In this document: positions 1-8,380 of the stretch, piece after piece
Position numbering within the stretch: position 1 is the first letter of the stretch
How the letters are laid out: every line of letters begins with the position of its first letter
DNA from: Streptomyces bambusae
Lineage (GTDB): Bacteria; Actinomycetota; Actinomycetes; Streptomycetales; Streptomycetaceae
Direction of reading: 5' to 3'
DNA length: 64,000 bases
Assembly: GCF_020532645.1 (NCBI RefSeq)
Contig: NZ_JAJAUZ010000004.1
Location: 62,001 to 126,000 of the forward strand
Position numbers and translations under genes: made by a program
The notes under the pieces: model-generated
What the model saw: only the letters and a program-made list of their open reading frames with translations
What the model was told of the DNA's origin: nothing
Databases searched by the model: none

Positions 1-782
1 CAGCGGGACCGGGACTCTCGGGGTCCATCGGTTCCTACGCGGCGATCGGTGACAGCTTCACCGAAGGGGTCGGCGACCCCGGACCCGACGACACCTTCGT
101 CGGCTGGGCCGACCGGCTCGCCGTCCTCCTCGCCGACCGGCGCGACGAGCACGACTTCCGGTACGCGAACCTCGCCGTGCGCGGCCGGCTCCTCGACCAG
201 ATCGTGGCCGAGCAGGTGCCCCGCGCCAAGGAGCTCGCCCCGGAACTCGTCACCTTCTGCGCCGGCGGCAACGACATCATCCGGCCCGGCAGCGACCCCG
301 ACGACGTGGCCGAACGGTTCGAGGCGGCCGTCGCCGACCTGACCGGCGCCGTCGGCACCGTCATGATCACCACCGGGTTCGACACCCGCGGCGTACCGGT
401 GCTGCGCCACATCCGCGGCAAGGTCGCCACCTACTCGGCACACGTCCGCGCCATCGCCGACCGCTACGACTGCCCCGTGCTCGACCTGTGGTCCCTGAAG
501 TCCGTCCAGGACCGCCGGGCCTGGGACGACGACCGGCTGCACCTCTCACCCGAAGGCCACACCCGCGTCGCACTCCGCGCCGCCCAGGTCCTCGGCATCG
601 ACGTCCCCGCCGACCCCGACCAGCCCTGGCCGCCCCAGGAACCCCGGGGCTCGGCCGAGGTCACCCGCGACAACATCCAGTGGGCGCGCGAATACCTGGT
701 CCCCTGGATCGGGCGGCGGCTGCGCGGAGAGTCGTCCGGGGACCATGTGGAGGCGAAGCGGCCGGACCTGCTGCCGCTGTAG
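1..782 (+). CDS. SGNH/GDSL-family hydrolase (5' end outside window)
   Basis: The reading frame is open from base 3 at the window edge to the TAG at 780-782, so the start codon lies upstream. The visible part has the SGNH blocks in order: GDSFTEG with the nucleophile Ser about 17 residues in, a GGNDIIRPG block III with the oxyanion Asn, and DRLHLSPEGH, where Asp and His complete the triad. These enzymes are small serine esterases or lipases acting on acyl or acetyl esters; substrate cannot be read from sequence. The C-terminus ends in a short Arg-rich tail after a 'YLVPWIGRRLRG' segment common in actinobacterial members. The neighbour downstream is separated by 200 bases and is probably a separate unit. 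Confidence 0.88.
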   Translation, partial: AGPGLSGSIGSYAAIGDSFTEGVGDPGPDDTFVGWADRLAVLLADRRDEHDFRYANLAVRGRLLDQIVAEQVPRAKELAPELVTFCAGGNDIIRPGSDPDDVAERFEAAVADLTGAVGTVMITTGFDTRGVPVLRHIRGKVATYSAHVRAIADRYDCPVLDLWSLKSVQDRRAWDDDRLHLSPEGHTRVALRAAQVLGIDVPADPDQPWPPQEPRGSAEVTRDNIQWAREYLVPWIGRRLRGESSGDHVEAKRPDLLPL

Positions 783-982
783 GGTCCGGCCCGGCCGATC
801 CGGGCGCCGGCCTGTGACCTGCGGTTTTACGGCCTGGGCCGGCGGGCCCGGCGCGGGTGCCCCTGCGACCGGTGTGGCCGGGGAGGCGTGGCCGGAATCC
901 TGCGGCCCCGGCGCGCGTTGGGTAGAGGTGTAACGGACCCGTCGTCCGCTGCTCCCGCTGTCACACCGCCCCAGGAGGCGCT

Positions 983-2176
983 TTGTCCGGCACCCGACAC
1001 CTGCGCTCACAGCTGCGTGCCCTGCGCCCCGCCGCCTTCGGGGCGGACCCGTCCGGAGCCCGGATGGAGCGGATCCGCCAGTCGCCGAACTTCGCCGACG
1101 GGGTGTTCCAGAACCCCCTCGGAACCCGGCAGCGGCCCTCCGGGTCCATGGCCGAGTTCGCCAAGATCTACTTCCGTAAGGAAGAGCGGGCCCGCCGGAC
1201 GCCCGCCGCCGCCATCCCCGTCCACCCCACCACGCTCAAGGACCTGTCCCGGCCCCCCGTCACCGGGCTGCGTCTCACCTGGATGGGCCACAGCAGCGTG
1301 CTCGCCGAGATCGACGGCCGCCGCGTGCTCTTCGACCCGGTGTGGGGAGAGCGGTGCTCTCCGTTCCCGTTCGCCGGCCCGAAGCGGCTGCACGCGGTGC
1401 CGGTGCCGCTGGCCGCGCTCGGCCCGGTGGACGTCGTCGTCATCTCGCACGACCACTACGACCACCTCGACCTGCCGACGATCAAGGCCCTGGCCGGGAC
1501 CGACACCGTCTTCGCCGTACCGCTCGGCGTCGGCGCCCACCTGGAGCACTGGGGGGTGTCCGAGGACCGCATCCGCGAGCTCGACTGGAACGAGACCGTG
1601 AAGATCGCCGGCCTCGCCCTCACCGCAACCCCCGCCCGCCACTTCTGCGGCCGCGGCCTGCGCAACCAGCAGCACACCCTCTGGGCCTCCTGGGTCGTCA
1701 AGGGCGACGAACACCGCATCTACCACAGCGGCGACACCGGCTATTTCCCCGGCTTCAAGGACATCGGCGCCGAACACGGTCCCTTCGACGCCACGATGAT
1801 CCAGATCGGCGCCTACAGCGAATACTGGCCCGACATCCACATGACCCCCGAGGAAGGCCTCCGCGCCCACCTCGACCTCCAGGGCGGCAGCCCGCACGGC
1901 ATCCTCCTCCCCATCCACTGGGGCACCTTCAACCTCGCCCCCCACCCCTGGTCCGAACCGGGCGCATGGACCCGCGAAGCGGCCAGGTCCGCCGACCAGC
2001 CCGTCGCGCTCCCCCTGCCCGGCGAACCCTTCGAACCGACCGGCCCGAACGTCCCCTCCGAAGCCTGGTGGAACGCGTACGAGGTCCCGGGCCCGCGCGC
2101 CTGGCGCGTGGGCGGCGTGCCGGTGGAGGAGCAGGAGCGGGAGCGGGGGGACTGGGACCTGGCGGGGGAGAGGTGA
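983..2176 (+). CDS. MBL-fold metallohydrolase (UlaG/NAPE-PLD-like)
   Basis: A 397-residue metallo-beta-lactamase-fold hydrolase. The metal motif HDHYDHLD begins at residue 156, and further metal-ligand blocks follow in order: ARHFCGRG, HSGDTGYFPGF and a late PIHWGTFNL. The 'GHSSVLAEIDG...LFDPVW' entry is typical of the branch holding UlaG-type lactonases and N-acyl-phosphatidylethanolamine phospholipase D. No signal peptide is seen, so it should be cytosolic. The start is a TTG at 983 placed 4-5 bases after a strong CCAGGAGG (971-978); no better start lies nearby. The last 20 residues are rich in Glu/Arg and look disordered. The substrate is unknown. Confidence 0.88.
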   Translation: MSGTRHLRSQLRALRPAAFGADPSGARMERIRQSPNFADGVFQNPLGTRQRPSGSMAEFAKIYFRKEERARRTPAAAIPVHPTTLKDLSRPPVTGLRLTWMGHSSVLAEIDGRRVLFDPVWGERCSPFPFAGPKRLHAVPVPLAALGPVDVVVISHDHYDHLDLPTIKALAGTDTVFAVPLGVGAHLEHWGVSEDRIRELDWNETVKIAGLALTATPARHFCGRGLRNQQHTLWASWVVKGDEHRIYHSGDTGYFPGFKDIGAEHGPFDATMIQIGAYSEYWPDIHMTPEEGLRAHLDLQGGSPHGILLPIHWGTFNLAPHPWSEPGAWTREAARSADQPVALPLPGEPFEPTGPNVPSEAWWNAYEVPGPRAWRVGGVPVEEQERERGDWDLAGER

Positions 2177-2226
2177 GGGGTGCCGGGGGGCGGTGAAGGG
2201 AGGGGCAGCGGGGTCGGGTGCGGGGT

Positions 2227-2299
2227 TTGCGCTTGAGCGGTGTCCCTTCTCCCCCCGTCCCCCGTTGCTGCGGGGCGGCACCCGCCCTCCGCCCCCCGG
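2227..2299. repeat. dispersed GC-rich repeat, copy 1
   Basis: This roughly 73-base stretch between the MBL gene and cvnA is about 80% identical by eye to 45253-45323. Shared blocks are TTGCGCTTG, CCTTCTCCCCC, GCTGCGGG and GCCCTCCGCCCCC. It is non-coding in both places and follows the stop codon of the upstream gene in both, so it may act in 3' end formation. I recall similar blocks downstream of genes in other Streptomyces, but this is not verified here. Confidence 0.5.
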
Positions 2300-2442
2300 A
2301 TTCGGCCTGCCGTGCGAGGGGTCCTTCCGTCGCGGGAAGAGCGGGGAAGGCGGGGTTCGGGGCGCAGGGGGCGGGCTAGCGTGGGGGCTGGTGATCAACG
2401 TCGGCCACGTGGCCCGCGACCCCCCCCGTACCGAGGACGTCG

Positions 2443-4260
2443 ATGTCCGGACCCCGTACACCCGCCGCGCAACCCGACCGCAGAGACGGCGGTGGCCGGC
2501 GCGCCCGCCCGCATGCGCGGTACCGGCTGCGCAGTCAGCTGGTGCGGGCGGCCGTGCTGCCGACGGTGGCCGCCGGGCTGAGCGGCGCGGCGGCCGTGAC
2601 CTTCGCGTTGCAGCTGGGGGCCGCGCGGGCCGCGGATCCGCGGTTGTGGCCCGTGCTGGCCGGGTGCGGGCTGCTGTTCGCGGCCGCGCTGGGGGCCGCC
2701 GTGCTCGGGGCGCAGCGCGGGGCGCGCAGCGTGCAGGAGCGGTGCGAGGCGTTGCGGCGGTCGAGCGCGCGGGGGCGGCAGGAGCTGAGGGTCGCCGCCG
2801 AGCGGCTGGAGCGGGGCGAGGCGCCGCAGCCGCGCCGGGCGGCGGCGCCGGGTCCCGGAGGCGACGAATTCGAGCTGCTCTCGCAGGAGCTGCGGATGGC
2901 CCGGGACCAGTCGTACGCGGTGCTTGCGCGCAGCGTGGCGCCGGGCGGGCCCAGTGACAGCGAGCTGAAGGTCGAGGTGTTCGTGAACCTCGCGCGCCGG
3001 CTGCAGTCGCTCGTGCACCGGGAGATCCAGTTGCTGGACGGGCTCGAAGACGTGGTGGAGGATCCCGACCTGCTCCGGGAGCTGTTCCACGTGGACCACC
3101 TCGCCACCCGGATCCGCCGGCACGCGGAGAACCTGGCCGTGCTCGGCGGGGCCGCCTCGCGGCGGCAGTGGACGCGGCCGATCGACATCAGCGAGGTGCT
3201 GCGGTCGTCGGTGGCGGAGGTCGAGCAGTACACGCGGGTGAAGGTGGTGCCGCCGACGGGAGGGTCCGTACGGGGTCACGCGGTGGCGGACGTGGTCCAC
3301 CTGCTGGCCGAACTCGTCGAGAACGCCACGGTGTTCTCCGCCCCCGACACGGACGTGGTGCTGCGCGCGGAACGGGTCACGGCCGGGATCGCCGTCGAGG
3401 TCGAGGACCGCGGCCTGGGCATGCCGGCCGACGAGCAGCAGCGGATGAACGCGCTGCTCGCAGACCCGGACCAGGTCAGCGTGCGCAGGCTGCTCCAGGA
3501 CGGCCGGATCGGCCTGTTCGTGGTCTCGGCACTGGCCCGGCGGCACGGGATCGCCGTGGAGCTGAAGTCCAACATCTACGGCGGCGTCCTCGCGGTCCTC
3601 GTCCTCCCCCAGGACCTGCTGGGCACCCCGGCCGCAGCGGGCCCCGCCTCCGCAGGCGAAACCCGCGCCGGCGCCGGCGTACTCCTGGAACCCGCCCACG
3701 TCACCGGCTGGACGCCCGCTTCGCCCGCTCCCGTTCCGCCCGCTCCCGCTCCGCCCGCTCCCCACCCCGCCGACCGCCCGGCTCCCGTCGCCAGGTCGGT
3801 CGGACATCCGGACCCCGCCCCCGCCTCCGCCCCCACACCCCGCACCGCCGGGCCCGTGGCTCCGCAGACCGGCCCGGCGGGGGCAGAGCAAGCCCGACCG
3901 GCGAATGAGGACCGGGGTCCGGGGCGGAGCCCCGGGGGAGCCGGCGGAGCGCCGCCCCGCCCCGACCCCCGCGTTGCCGTCGCCGTCGGACCCGCCCCCG
4001 CCACCCCGCCGGCACCCGACCCCCGCCTCCGCCTCGGCGGACTCGGCGAGCGGGATGCGGCCGGGCCGCGGCCCCGCGGGACGGAGCCGCGCCCCGAACT
4101 GCCCCGCCGCCGCGTACAGACGCACGTCGCCCCGCAGCTCAGGGCGCCCGCACCGGTGCGGCGGACCGGCGGGGAGCAGCCCGTGCACGATCCGGGGCTG
4201 ATGGCCGCATTCCAGCGTGGCTTCGGACAGGCGCAGGCCGAGTCCGGGCACCAGAAGTGA
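2443..4260 (+). CDS. cvnA: conservon sensor ATPase CvnA
   Basis: First gene of a conservon (605 aa). Two transmembrane segments lie in the first 90 residues, followed by a helical linker and a histidine-kinase-like ATPase domain: N-box LLAELVENA near residue 287-295, EDRGLGMPAD near 320 and DGRIGLFVVSALARRHG near 352. There is no clear phosphoacceptor His domain, which is normal for CvnA. In known conservons it assembles at the membrane with CvnB, C and D into a G-protein-like signalling complex. The ATG follows GAGGA at 2433-2437. From about residue 390 the protein is a Pro/Ala-rich disordered tail, which contains an intergenic-type palindromic repeat (3889-3936) translated in frame. Confidence 0.9.
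   Translation: MSGPRTPAAQPDRRDGGGRRARPHARYRLRSQLVRAAVLPTVAAGLSGAAAVTFALQLGAARAADPRLWPVLAGCGLLFAAALGAAVLGAQRGARSVQERCEALRRSSARGRQELRVAAERLERGEAPQPRRAAAPGPGGDEFELLSQELRMARDQSYAVLARSVAPGGPSDSELKVEVFVNLARRLQSLVHREIQLLDGLEDVVEDPDLLRELFHVDHLATRIRRHAENLAVLGGAASRRQWTRPIDISEVLRSSVAEVEQYTRVKVVPPTGGSVRGHAVADVVHLLAELVENATVFSAPDTDVVLRAERVTAGIAVEVEDRGLGMPADEQQRMNALLADPDQVSVRRLLQDGRIGLFVVSALARRHGIAVELKSNIYGGVLAVLVLPQDLLGTPAAAGPASAGETRAGAGVLLEPAHVTGWTPASPAPVPPAPAPPAPHPADRPAPVARSVGHPDPAPASAPTPRTAGPVAPQTGPAGAEQARPANEDRGPGRSPGGAGGAPPRPDPRVAVAVGPAPATPPAPDPRLRLGGLGERDAAGPRPRGTEPRPELPRRRVQTHVAPQLRAPAPVRRTGGEQPVHDPGLMAAFQRGFGQAQAESGHQK
3889..3936 (-). repeat. 48-bp palindromic repeat inside cvnA (copy 1)
   Basis: The reverse complement of these 48 bases matches 61816-61863 with three mismatches. 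The core is a hairpin, CCGGGGC-TCC-GCCCCGG. In the cvnA frame it encodes roughly residues 483-498 (…ANEDRGPGRSPGG…) within the disordered tail, without breaking the frame. The second copy is intergenic, the usual position for this kind of element. Confidence 0.85.
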
Positions 4261-4297
4261 TCCGACGAACGTGAAACCGGCAAGGAGCGCGACCCCC

Positions 4298-4729
4298 ATG
4301 GCCACCGAAGTGCCGACCAGTCAACTCTCCGATCTGGACTGGCTGCTGAGCGGGCTGGTTCAGCGAGTCCCCTACACCCGCAGTGCGGTGCTGCTCACCG
4401 CCGACGGGCTCGTCACCTGCGTCCACGGCCTCGACGCCGACCGCGCCGACCACATGGCCGCGCTGGCCTCCGGGCTGTACTCGCTCGGCCGGAGTGCCGG
4501 GGCGCGGTTCGCGGACGGAGCCGAGGTCCGGCAGGTGGTCGTCGAGCTGGACACCGCGCTGGTGTTCGTGTCCGCGGCCGGTTCGGGCACCTGCCTGGCG
4601 GTGCTCGCCGACCGGGAGGCGGACGCGGGAGTGCTCGGCTACGAGATGGCGATGCTCGTGAAGAGCGTGCGGCCGTACCTGGCGGCGCCGCCGCGGCTGC
4701 CCGTGCCGCCGGGTTCGCCGGAGTTGTGA
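4298..4729 (+). CDS. cvnB: conservon roadblock/LC7 protein CvnB
   Basis: A 143-residue roadblock/LC7-domain protein. The N-terminus reads QLSDLDWLLSGLVQRVPYTRSAVLLTADGL, the standard opening of actinobacterial CvnB, followed by the 'ARFADGAEVRQVVVELDTALVFVSAAGSGTCLAVL' sheet region. In conservons this protein binds the CvnA/CvnD signalling complex, and its relative MglB acts on a small GTPase. I chose the ATG at 4298, ten bases after CAAGGAG (4281-4287); an upstream in-frame start at 4217 would run back into cvnA and lacks a site. The stop overlaps the cvnC start by four bases (GTGA). Confidence 0.92.
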   Translation: MATEVPTSQLSDLDWLLSGLVQRVPYTRSAVLLTADGLVTCVHGLDADRADHMAALASGLYSLGRSAGARFADGAEVRQVVVELDTALVFVSAAGSGTCLAVLADREADAGVLGYEMAMLVKSVRPYLAAPPRLPVPPGSPEL

Positions 4730-5121
4730 GGGCGTACCTCGCCGTGCACGACATGCCGTGGGTCGACGATTCGGCGGGGCGGGTGGCGCGGCCGTACACG
4801 GCGAGCGGCGGCCGGACCCGGCCGAGTGCCGTGCTCGACCTGCTGTCGCTGATGACGGCCACCGGCGTACGGCCGCGGACCCCGCTGGGGCCCGAGCACA
4901 CGATGGCGCTGAAGCTGTGCGCCGGGACCGTGTCGGTGGCGGAGATCGCCGCCCAGCTGCGGCTGCCCGCGGTCGTGACCAAGGTGCTGCTGGGAGACCT
5001 GCTGGACTGCGGGGCGGTACGGGCGACCGCGCCGCGCTTCCCCGGCGCCGCGGGGTGCCCGGCGGCCGACGACCAGTCCCTGCTGAGGGCGGTGCTCGAT
5101 GGTCTGCGCCGACGGCTCTGA
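4726..5121 (+). CDS. cvnC: conservon DUF742 protein CvnC
   Basis: A 131-residue DUF742 protein, third member of the conservon. It shows the family's 'VRPYTASGGRTRPS' like segment (here VARPYTASGGRTRPS at about residue 18-32) and a winged-helix-like region (VSVAEIAAQLRLPAVVTKVLLGDLLDCGAV). The GTG start overlaps the cvnB stop as GTGA, indicating translational coupling. Its last 23 bases overlap the start of cvnD. Confidence 0.92.
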   Translation: MRAYLAVHDMPWVDDSAGRVARPYTASGGRTRPSAVLDLLSLMTATGVRPRTPLGPEHTMALKLCAGTVSVAEIAAQLRLPAVVTKVLLGDLLDCGAVRATAPRFPGAAGCPAADDQSLLRAVLDGLRRRL

Positions 5122-5698
5122 GGCCGCCGCCCCGTCGCCCGCCACGCTGAAGGTGCTGGTGGCGGGCGGGTTCGGGGTCGGCAAGACCACCTTCGTCGGT
5201 GCGGTGAGCGAGATCGAGCCGCTGAGTACGGAGGAGCTGGTGAGCGGGCTCGGCGCGGCCGCGGACGGGCCGGATCCGGGCGGCGCCAAGGCCGCCACGA
5301 CCGTGGCCCTGGACTTCGGCCGGATCACCCTCGGAGCCCGGCACGTCCTCTACCTGTTCGGGATGCCCGGGCAGGAGCGCTTCTGGTTCCTGTGGGAGGA
5401 GCTGTGCACGGGGGCGCTGGGGGCGGTGGTCCTCGCGGACACCCGGTGGCTGGCCGGCTGCTTTCCCGCCGTGGACTTCTTCGAAAGCCGCGGGATCGCC
5501 TTCGTGGTGGCCGTCAACGAGTTCGACGGCGGCCACCGCTACACGGCCGAGGAGGTACGGGACGCGGTCGGGCTGCCGGACCGGGTGCCGGTCGTCCGCT
5601 GTGACGCCCGCGAGCGGGGGTCGGGGACCGGGGTGCTGGCCGCCCTCGTCGAGCACCTGCTCGCGGCAACGGTTTCCGAACAGGGGGTACTGCCATGA
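5099..5698 (+). CDS. cvnD: conservon GTP-binding protein CvnD
   Basis: A 199-residue Ras-like/MglA-like GTPase. The P-loop GGFGVGKTTFVGAVSEI lies near residue 22; the G3-equivalent is LFGMPGQERFWFLW and the G4-equivalent is AVNEFDGG, with Asn-Glu replacing the Asn-Lys of canonical GTPases, as is common in CvnD. The ATG at 5099 is inside cvnC, so the two genes overlap by 23 bases and are probably translationally coupled. It should switch between GDP and GTP states in the membrane-associated Cvn complex. The stop overlaps the ATG of the next gene by four bases. Confidence 0.92.
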   Translation: MVCADGSEAAAPSPATLKVLVAGGFGVGKTTFVGAVSEIEPLSTEELVSGLGAAADGPDPGGAKAATTVALDFGRITLGARHVLYLFGMPGQERFWFLWEELCTGALGAVVLADTRWLAGCFPAVDFFESRGIAFVVAVNEFDGGHRYTAEEVRDAVGLPDRVPVVRCDARERGSGTGVLAALVEHLLAATVSEQGVLP

Positions 5699-6249
5699 CG
5701 TACTACGAATCGACCGGGCACCTGCTGCTGACGCCCGTGGACCGGGAGGCGCCCGCGCGGGCCGAACGGCTGCGCACCCTGGGCCTGGGGGAGCGGGCCG
5801 ACACCGAGTTCGACGCGTTCGCCCGCAAGGTCGCCGACACCGCCGGCACCCCGTACGCGGCCGTCAACTTCATCGACGAGGAGCGGCAGTTCTTCGCCGG
5901 GCTCTACCACCGGCCGGACGCCCCGGCGGGTGCGTACACCGGGCGCCGGCTGGCCCGTGACCACGGCTACTGCCCGCACGTGGTGGTCCGTCGGCGCGCG
6001 CTGGTGCTGGAGGACGTACGGGACTTCCCGCGGTTCGCGCCGAACGCCGTGGTGGACGAGAGCGGAGTCCGGTCCTACCTGGGCGCCCCGCTCACCGACC
6101 GGCAGGGGTTCGTGCTGGGGACGGTGTGCGCGGTGGACCTGGAGCCCCGCCGGTGGGGGCGGGACGGGCTCGACACGATCAAGGGGCTGGCGGCCGAGCT
6201 GGTGGCGGTGATCCACGGCCGGGAGGACGGGCGGACGGCGGAGGGGTGA
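5695..6249 (+). CDS. GAF-domain protein, fifth conservon gene
   Basis: A 184-residue single GAF-domain protein. Visible features are 'DTEFDAFARKVADTAGTPYAAVNFIDEERQFFAG', a GYCPHVV segment and 'VRSYLGAPLTDRQGFVLGTVCAVD', the typical C-terminal GAF strand pattern. Its start codon overlaps the cvnD stop as ATGA, so it belongs to the same transcript. Some Streptomyces conservons carry a P450 in this position; here it is a putative small-molecule or redox sensor. Ligand is not predictable. It is followed by 165 bases of GC-rich sequence containing a repeated ACCGGCGGGCTC unit, where this operon converges with the reverse-strand transketolase genes. Confidence 0.88.
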   Translation: MTYYESTGHLLLTPVDREAPARAERLRTLGLGERADTEFDAFARKVADTAGTPYAAVNFIDEERQFFAGLYHRPDAPAGAYTGRRLARDHGYCPHVVVRRRALVLEDVRDFPRFAPNAVVDESGVRSYLGAPLTDRQGFVLGTVCAVDLEPRRWGRDGLDTIKGLAAELVAVIHGREDGRTAEG

Positions 6250-6414
6250 GCACCGGCTCCGGCGAGGCCGAACCGGCGGGCTCACCGGCGGGCTCACCGG
6301 CGGGGGTCCCGCCCCGGTCGTGCCCGTCGCGCCGTTCGTGCCCGTGTCGCCGGTCCCGCCCGGCCCGCCTGTCCCGCCCGGTGCCGGATGGCACGCGGTG
6401 GTGCGTGCCGCGGG

Positions 6415-7320
6415 TCACGCCTTCGGGAGGAAGGCCGTGATCCGGTCCCGGAGGGCGGCCGGGTCCAGGCCGTGGTCGGCCGTGTGCTCGTCCATGCTGC
6501 CGTAGCGGCGCAGCTCCGCGCGGGAGACGCCCAGGCCGAGGACCCGGTGCGGCACGTCGACGAGGGCGTCCGAGGCCGCGCGGGTCGAGGTGCCGGCGAG
6601 GTAGGGCTCGACCAGGACCACGTCGGCGTCTGTGCCGCGGGCTGCCGCGGCGCGCAGGGCGTCGTCGTCGAAGGGCCGCACGGTGCTCGCGTAGAGCACG
6701 GTCACGTCGAGCCCCTCGGTGGCGGCGAGGACGTCGTCCAGCATCGGTCCGACGGCCACGACCACGCCGGCCCGGCCCTCCCGCACGGTCAGGAAGCGGG
6801 CCCCGTCCACCGGCTGCGCGGTGCGGTTCGACTGGAGGGACAGGCGGACGTAGACCTTGTCGTCGCCGGCCGCGTAGGCGTGCCGCAGGAGGGCCTCGGC
6901 CTCGTCGGGGTGGCCCGGCACGTGCACGGTCCAGTCGTCGAGGGTGTCGAGCAGTGCCACGTCGCCGGGCGACATGTGGGTGAACCCGCCCGCCGGCCAG
7001 TCGTACGAGGCGCCCGCGCTGACCAGGACGCCGCCGGTGCCCTGGTGCCCGAAGTCCAGCTTGATCTGCTCGAACGGCCGCTCCACCAGGAAGCTGGCGA
7101 AGGTGTGCATGACCGGCCGCAGGCCGGTGAGGGCCAGGCCGCCGCCGGTGCCGATGAGCAGCTGCTCGCGGATGCCGACGTTGATCACCCGCTCGGGGTG
7201 GCGGTCCTGCGCGGGCCGGAACCCGTCCTTGCTGATCTCGGCCAGGACCAGCGCCAGCCGCGGGTCCTCGTCCAGCACCTGCGAGGTCACCGAGATGAAA
7301 CGTTCCCGCATCGTGTCCAT
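6415..7320 (-). CDS. transketolase C-terminal subunit
   Basis: A 301-residue protein holding the pyrimidine-binding and C-terminal domains of transketolase/DXS-type ThDP enzymes: 'RFISVTSQVLDEDPRLALVLAEIS', 'RVINVGIREQLLIGTGGGLALTGLRPVMHTFASFLVERPFEQIKLDFG' (with the ThDP-binding Glu in GIREQ) and a C-terminal 'DVTVLYASTVRPFDDDALR…VVLVEPYLAGTSTRAASDAL'. It is expected to form a heterotetramer with the upstream 233-residue subunit. The start is ATG at 7320, and 96 bases separate it from the partner. The substrate of split transketolases of this type is often uncertain. Confidence 0.88.
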   Translation of the reverse strand: MDTMRERFISVTSQVLDEDPRLALVLAEISKDGFRPAQDRHPERVINVGIREQLLIGTGGGLALTGLRPVMHTFASFLVERPFEQIKLDFGHQGTGGVLVSAGASYDWPAGGFTHMSPGDVALLDTLDDWTVHVPGHPDEAEALLRHAYAAGDDKVYVRLSLQSNRTAQPVDGARFLTVREGRAGVVVAVGPMLDDVLAATEGLDVTVLYASTVRPFDDDALRAAAARGTDADVVLVEPYLAGTSTRAASDALVDVPHRVLGLGVSRAELRRYGSMDEHTADHGLDPAALRDRITAFLPKA

Positions 7321-7416
7321 GGTCTTTCGTCCTCCCCTGGGTCCTGCTGCTCGTCTGCTCTGCTGCTGTTCTGGTTTCCGGTACTGCTGCTGTGGCGGTG
7401 CGCGCGGGCCGCGCGG

Positions 7417-8118
7417 TCAGTTCTTCTGCTCGACGCGGGCCACGACCGCGTGCGGGCGGCCGGGGTGGGCGGCGGTGAAGGCCGCGTGCAGTGCCTCGTG
7501 GTCCCGGCCGTCCACGGTTGCCGCGGACCAGCCGGCCGCCTCGAAGCGGGAGGCGATGCCGCCGCGCCAGCCGTGCGTGGTGGAGTCGTTGTCGATCACG
7601 AGGGTGTGCAGCCGGTCCAGTCCTGCGGCCCCGGCGTAGGCGAGGGCCTCGTGGTTGCTGCCCTCGTCCAGCTCGGCGTCGCCGATCAGCACCCACACGG
7701 CGGGGTCGGTCAGGCCCTGCGCCCGCAGCCCCAGGGCGCTGCCGACGGCGAGGGGCAGACCGTGCCCGAGGGAACCGCTGCCGATCTCGGCGCCCGGGAC
7801 GAGCAGCCGGTCGGGGTGGTGGCCGAGCGGGGAGCCGTACCCGCCGAAGCCCTCCAGCCAGTCCACCGGGAAGAAGCCCTTCGCGGCGAGCACCGCGTAG
7901 TACGCCATGGGGCCGTGTCCCTTGGAGAGCAGGAACCGGTCCCGGCCCGGATCGTCCGGGTGCCGGGGGTCCACCCGCAGCACCCGGTCGTAGAGCACCC
8001 AGAGGGCGTCCAGCGTGGAGGTGGCGGCGGGCCCGTGCTTCTCGTCCCCGGTCATCAGCCCCATGAGCGGCCCGAGGTCCTGGTAACCGTACGTCGTCTG
8101 CGCTGTCGTCTGCGTCAT
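7417..8118 (-). CDS. transketolase N-terminal (ThDP pyrophosphate-binding) subunit
   Basis: A 233-residue thiamine-diphosphate-binding subunit. It carries 'DRFLLSKGHGPMAYYAVLAAKGF' (the SKGH motif), 'LGHGLPLAVGSALG', and the Mg/ThDP motif GDAELDEGSNHEALAYAG ending in 'LVIDND'. With the next gene it makes up one full-length transketolase. I use the ATG at 8118, preceded by AAGGTAAGGGC; an in-frame TTG at 8139 adds seven unlikely residues. The operon is transcribed away from the tRNA-Pro gene. Confidence 0.9.
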   Translation of the reverse strand: MTQTTAQTTYGYQDLGPLMGLMTGDEKHGPAATSTLDALWVLYDRVLRVDPRHPDDPGRDRFLLSKGHGPMAYYAVLAAKGFFPVDWLEGFGGYGSPLGHHPDRLLVPGAEIGSGSLGHGLPLAVGSALGLRAQGLTDPAVWVLIGDAELDEGSNHEALAYAGAAGLDRLHTLVIDNDSTTHGWRGGIASRFEAAGWSAATVDGRDHEALHAAFTAAHPGRPHAVVARVEQKN

Positions 8119-8251
8119 GCCCTTACCTTGCAACCTCAAGCCGACTTGAGGTCAAGCGCGGCTCGGGAAAAGGTGCGCGCAAGCACCCGGCGAAGTGCGG
8201 TATTGTTCTCCTGCGCGTTCAACCAGGGGAAATCCCCAGGTCAACGGGCAT

Positions 8252-8328
<77 letters not shown>

Positions 8329-8347
8329 TGCGGAAACGCAGGTCGGA

Positions 8348-8380
8348 GGCCGTTCTCTCATCCGTGAGAGGGCGGCCTTT
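8348..8380 (+). terminator. intrinsic terminator of tRNA-Pro
   Basis: GGCCG at 8348-8352 pairs with CGGCC at 8373-8377, and inner CTCTCA pairs with TGAGAG across a TCCG loop; TTT follows. The same hairpin follows the second tRNA-Pro. The 3' end of the converging MBL gene runs into it. Confidence 0.85.
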
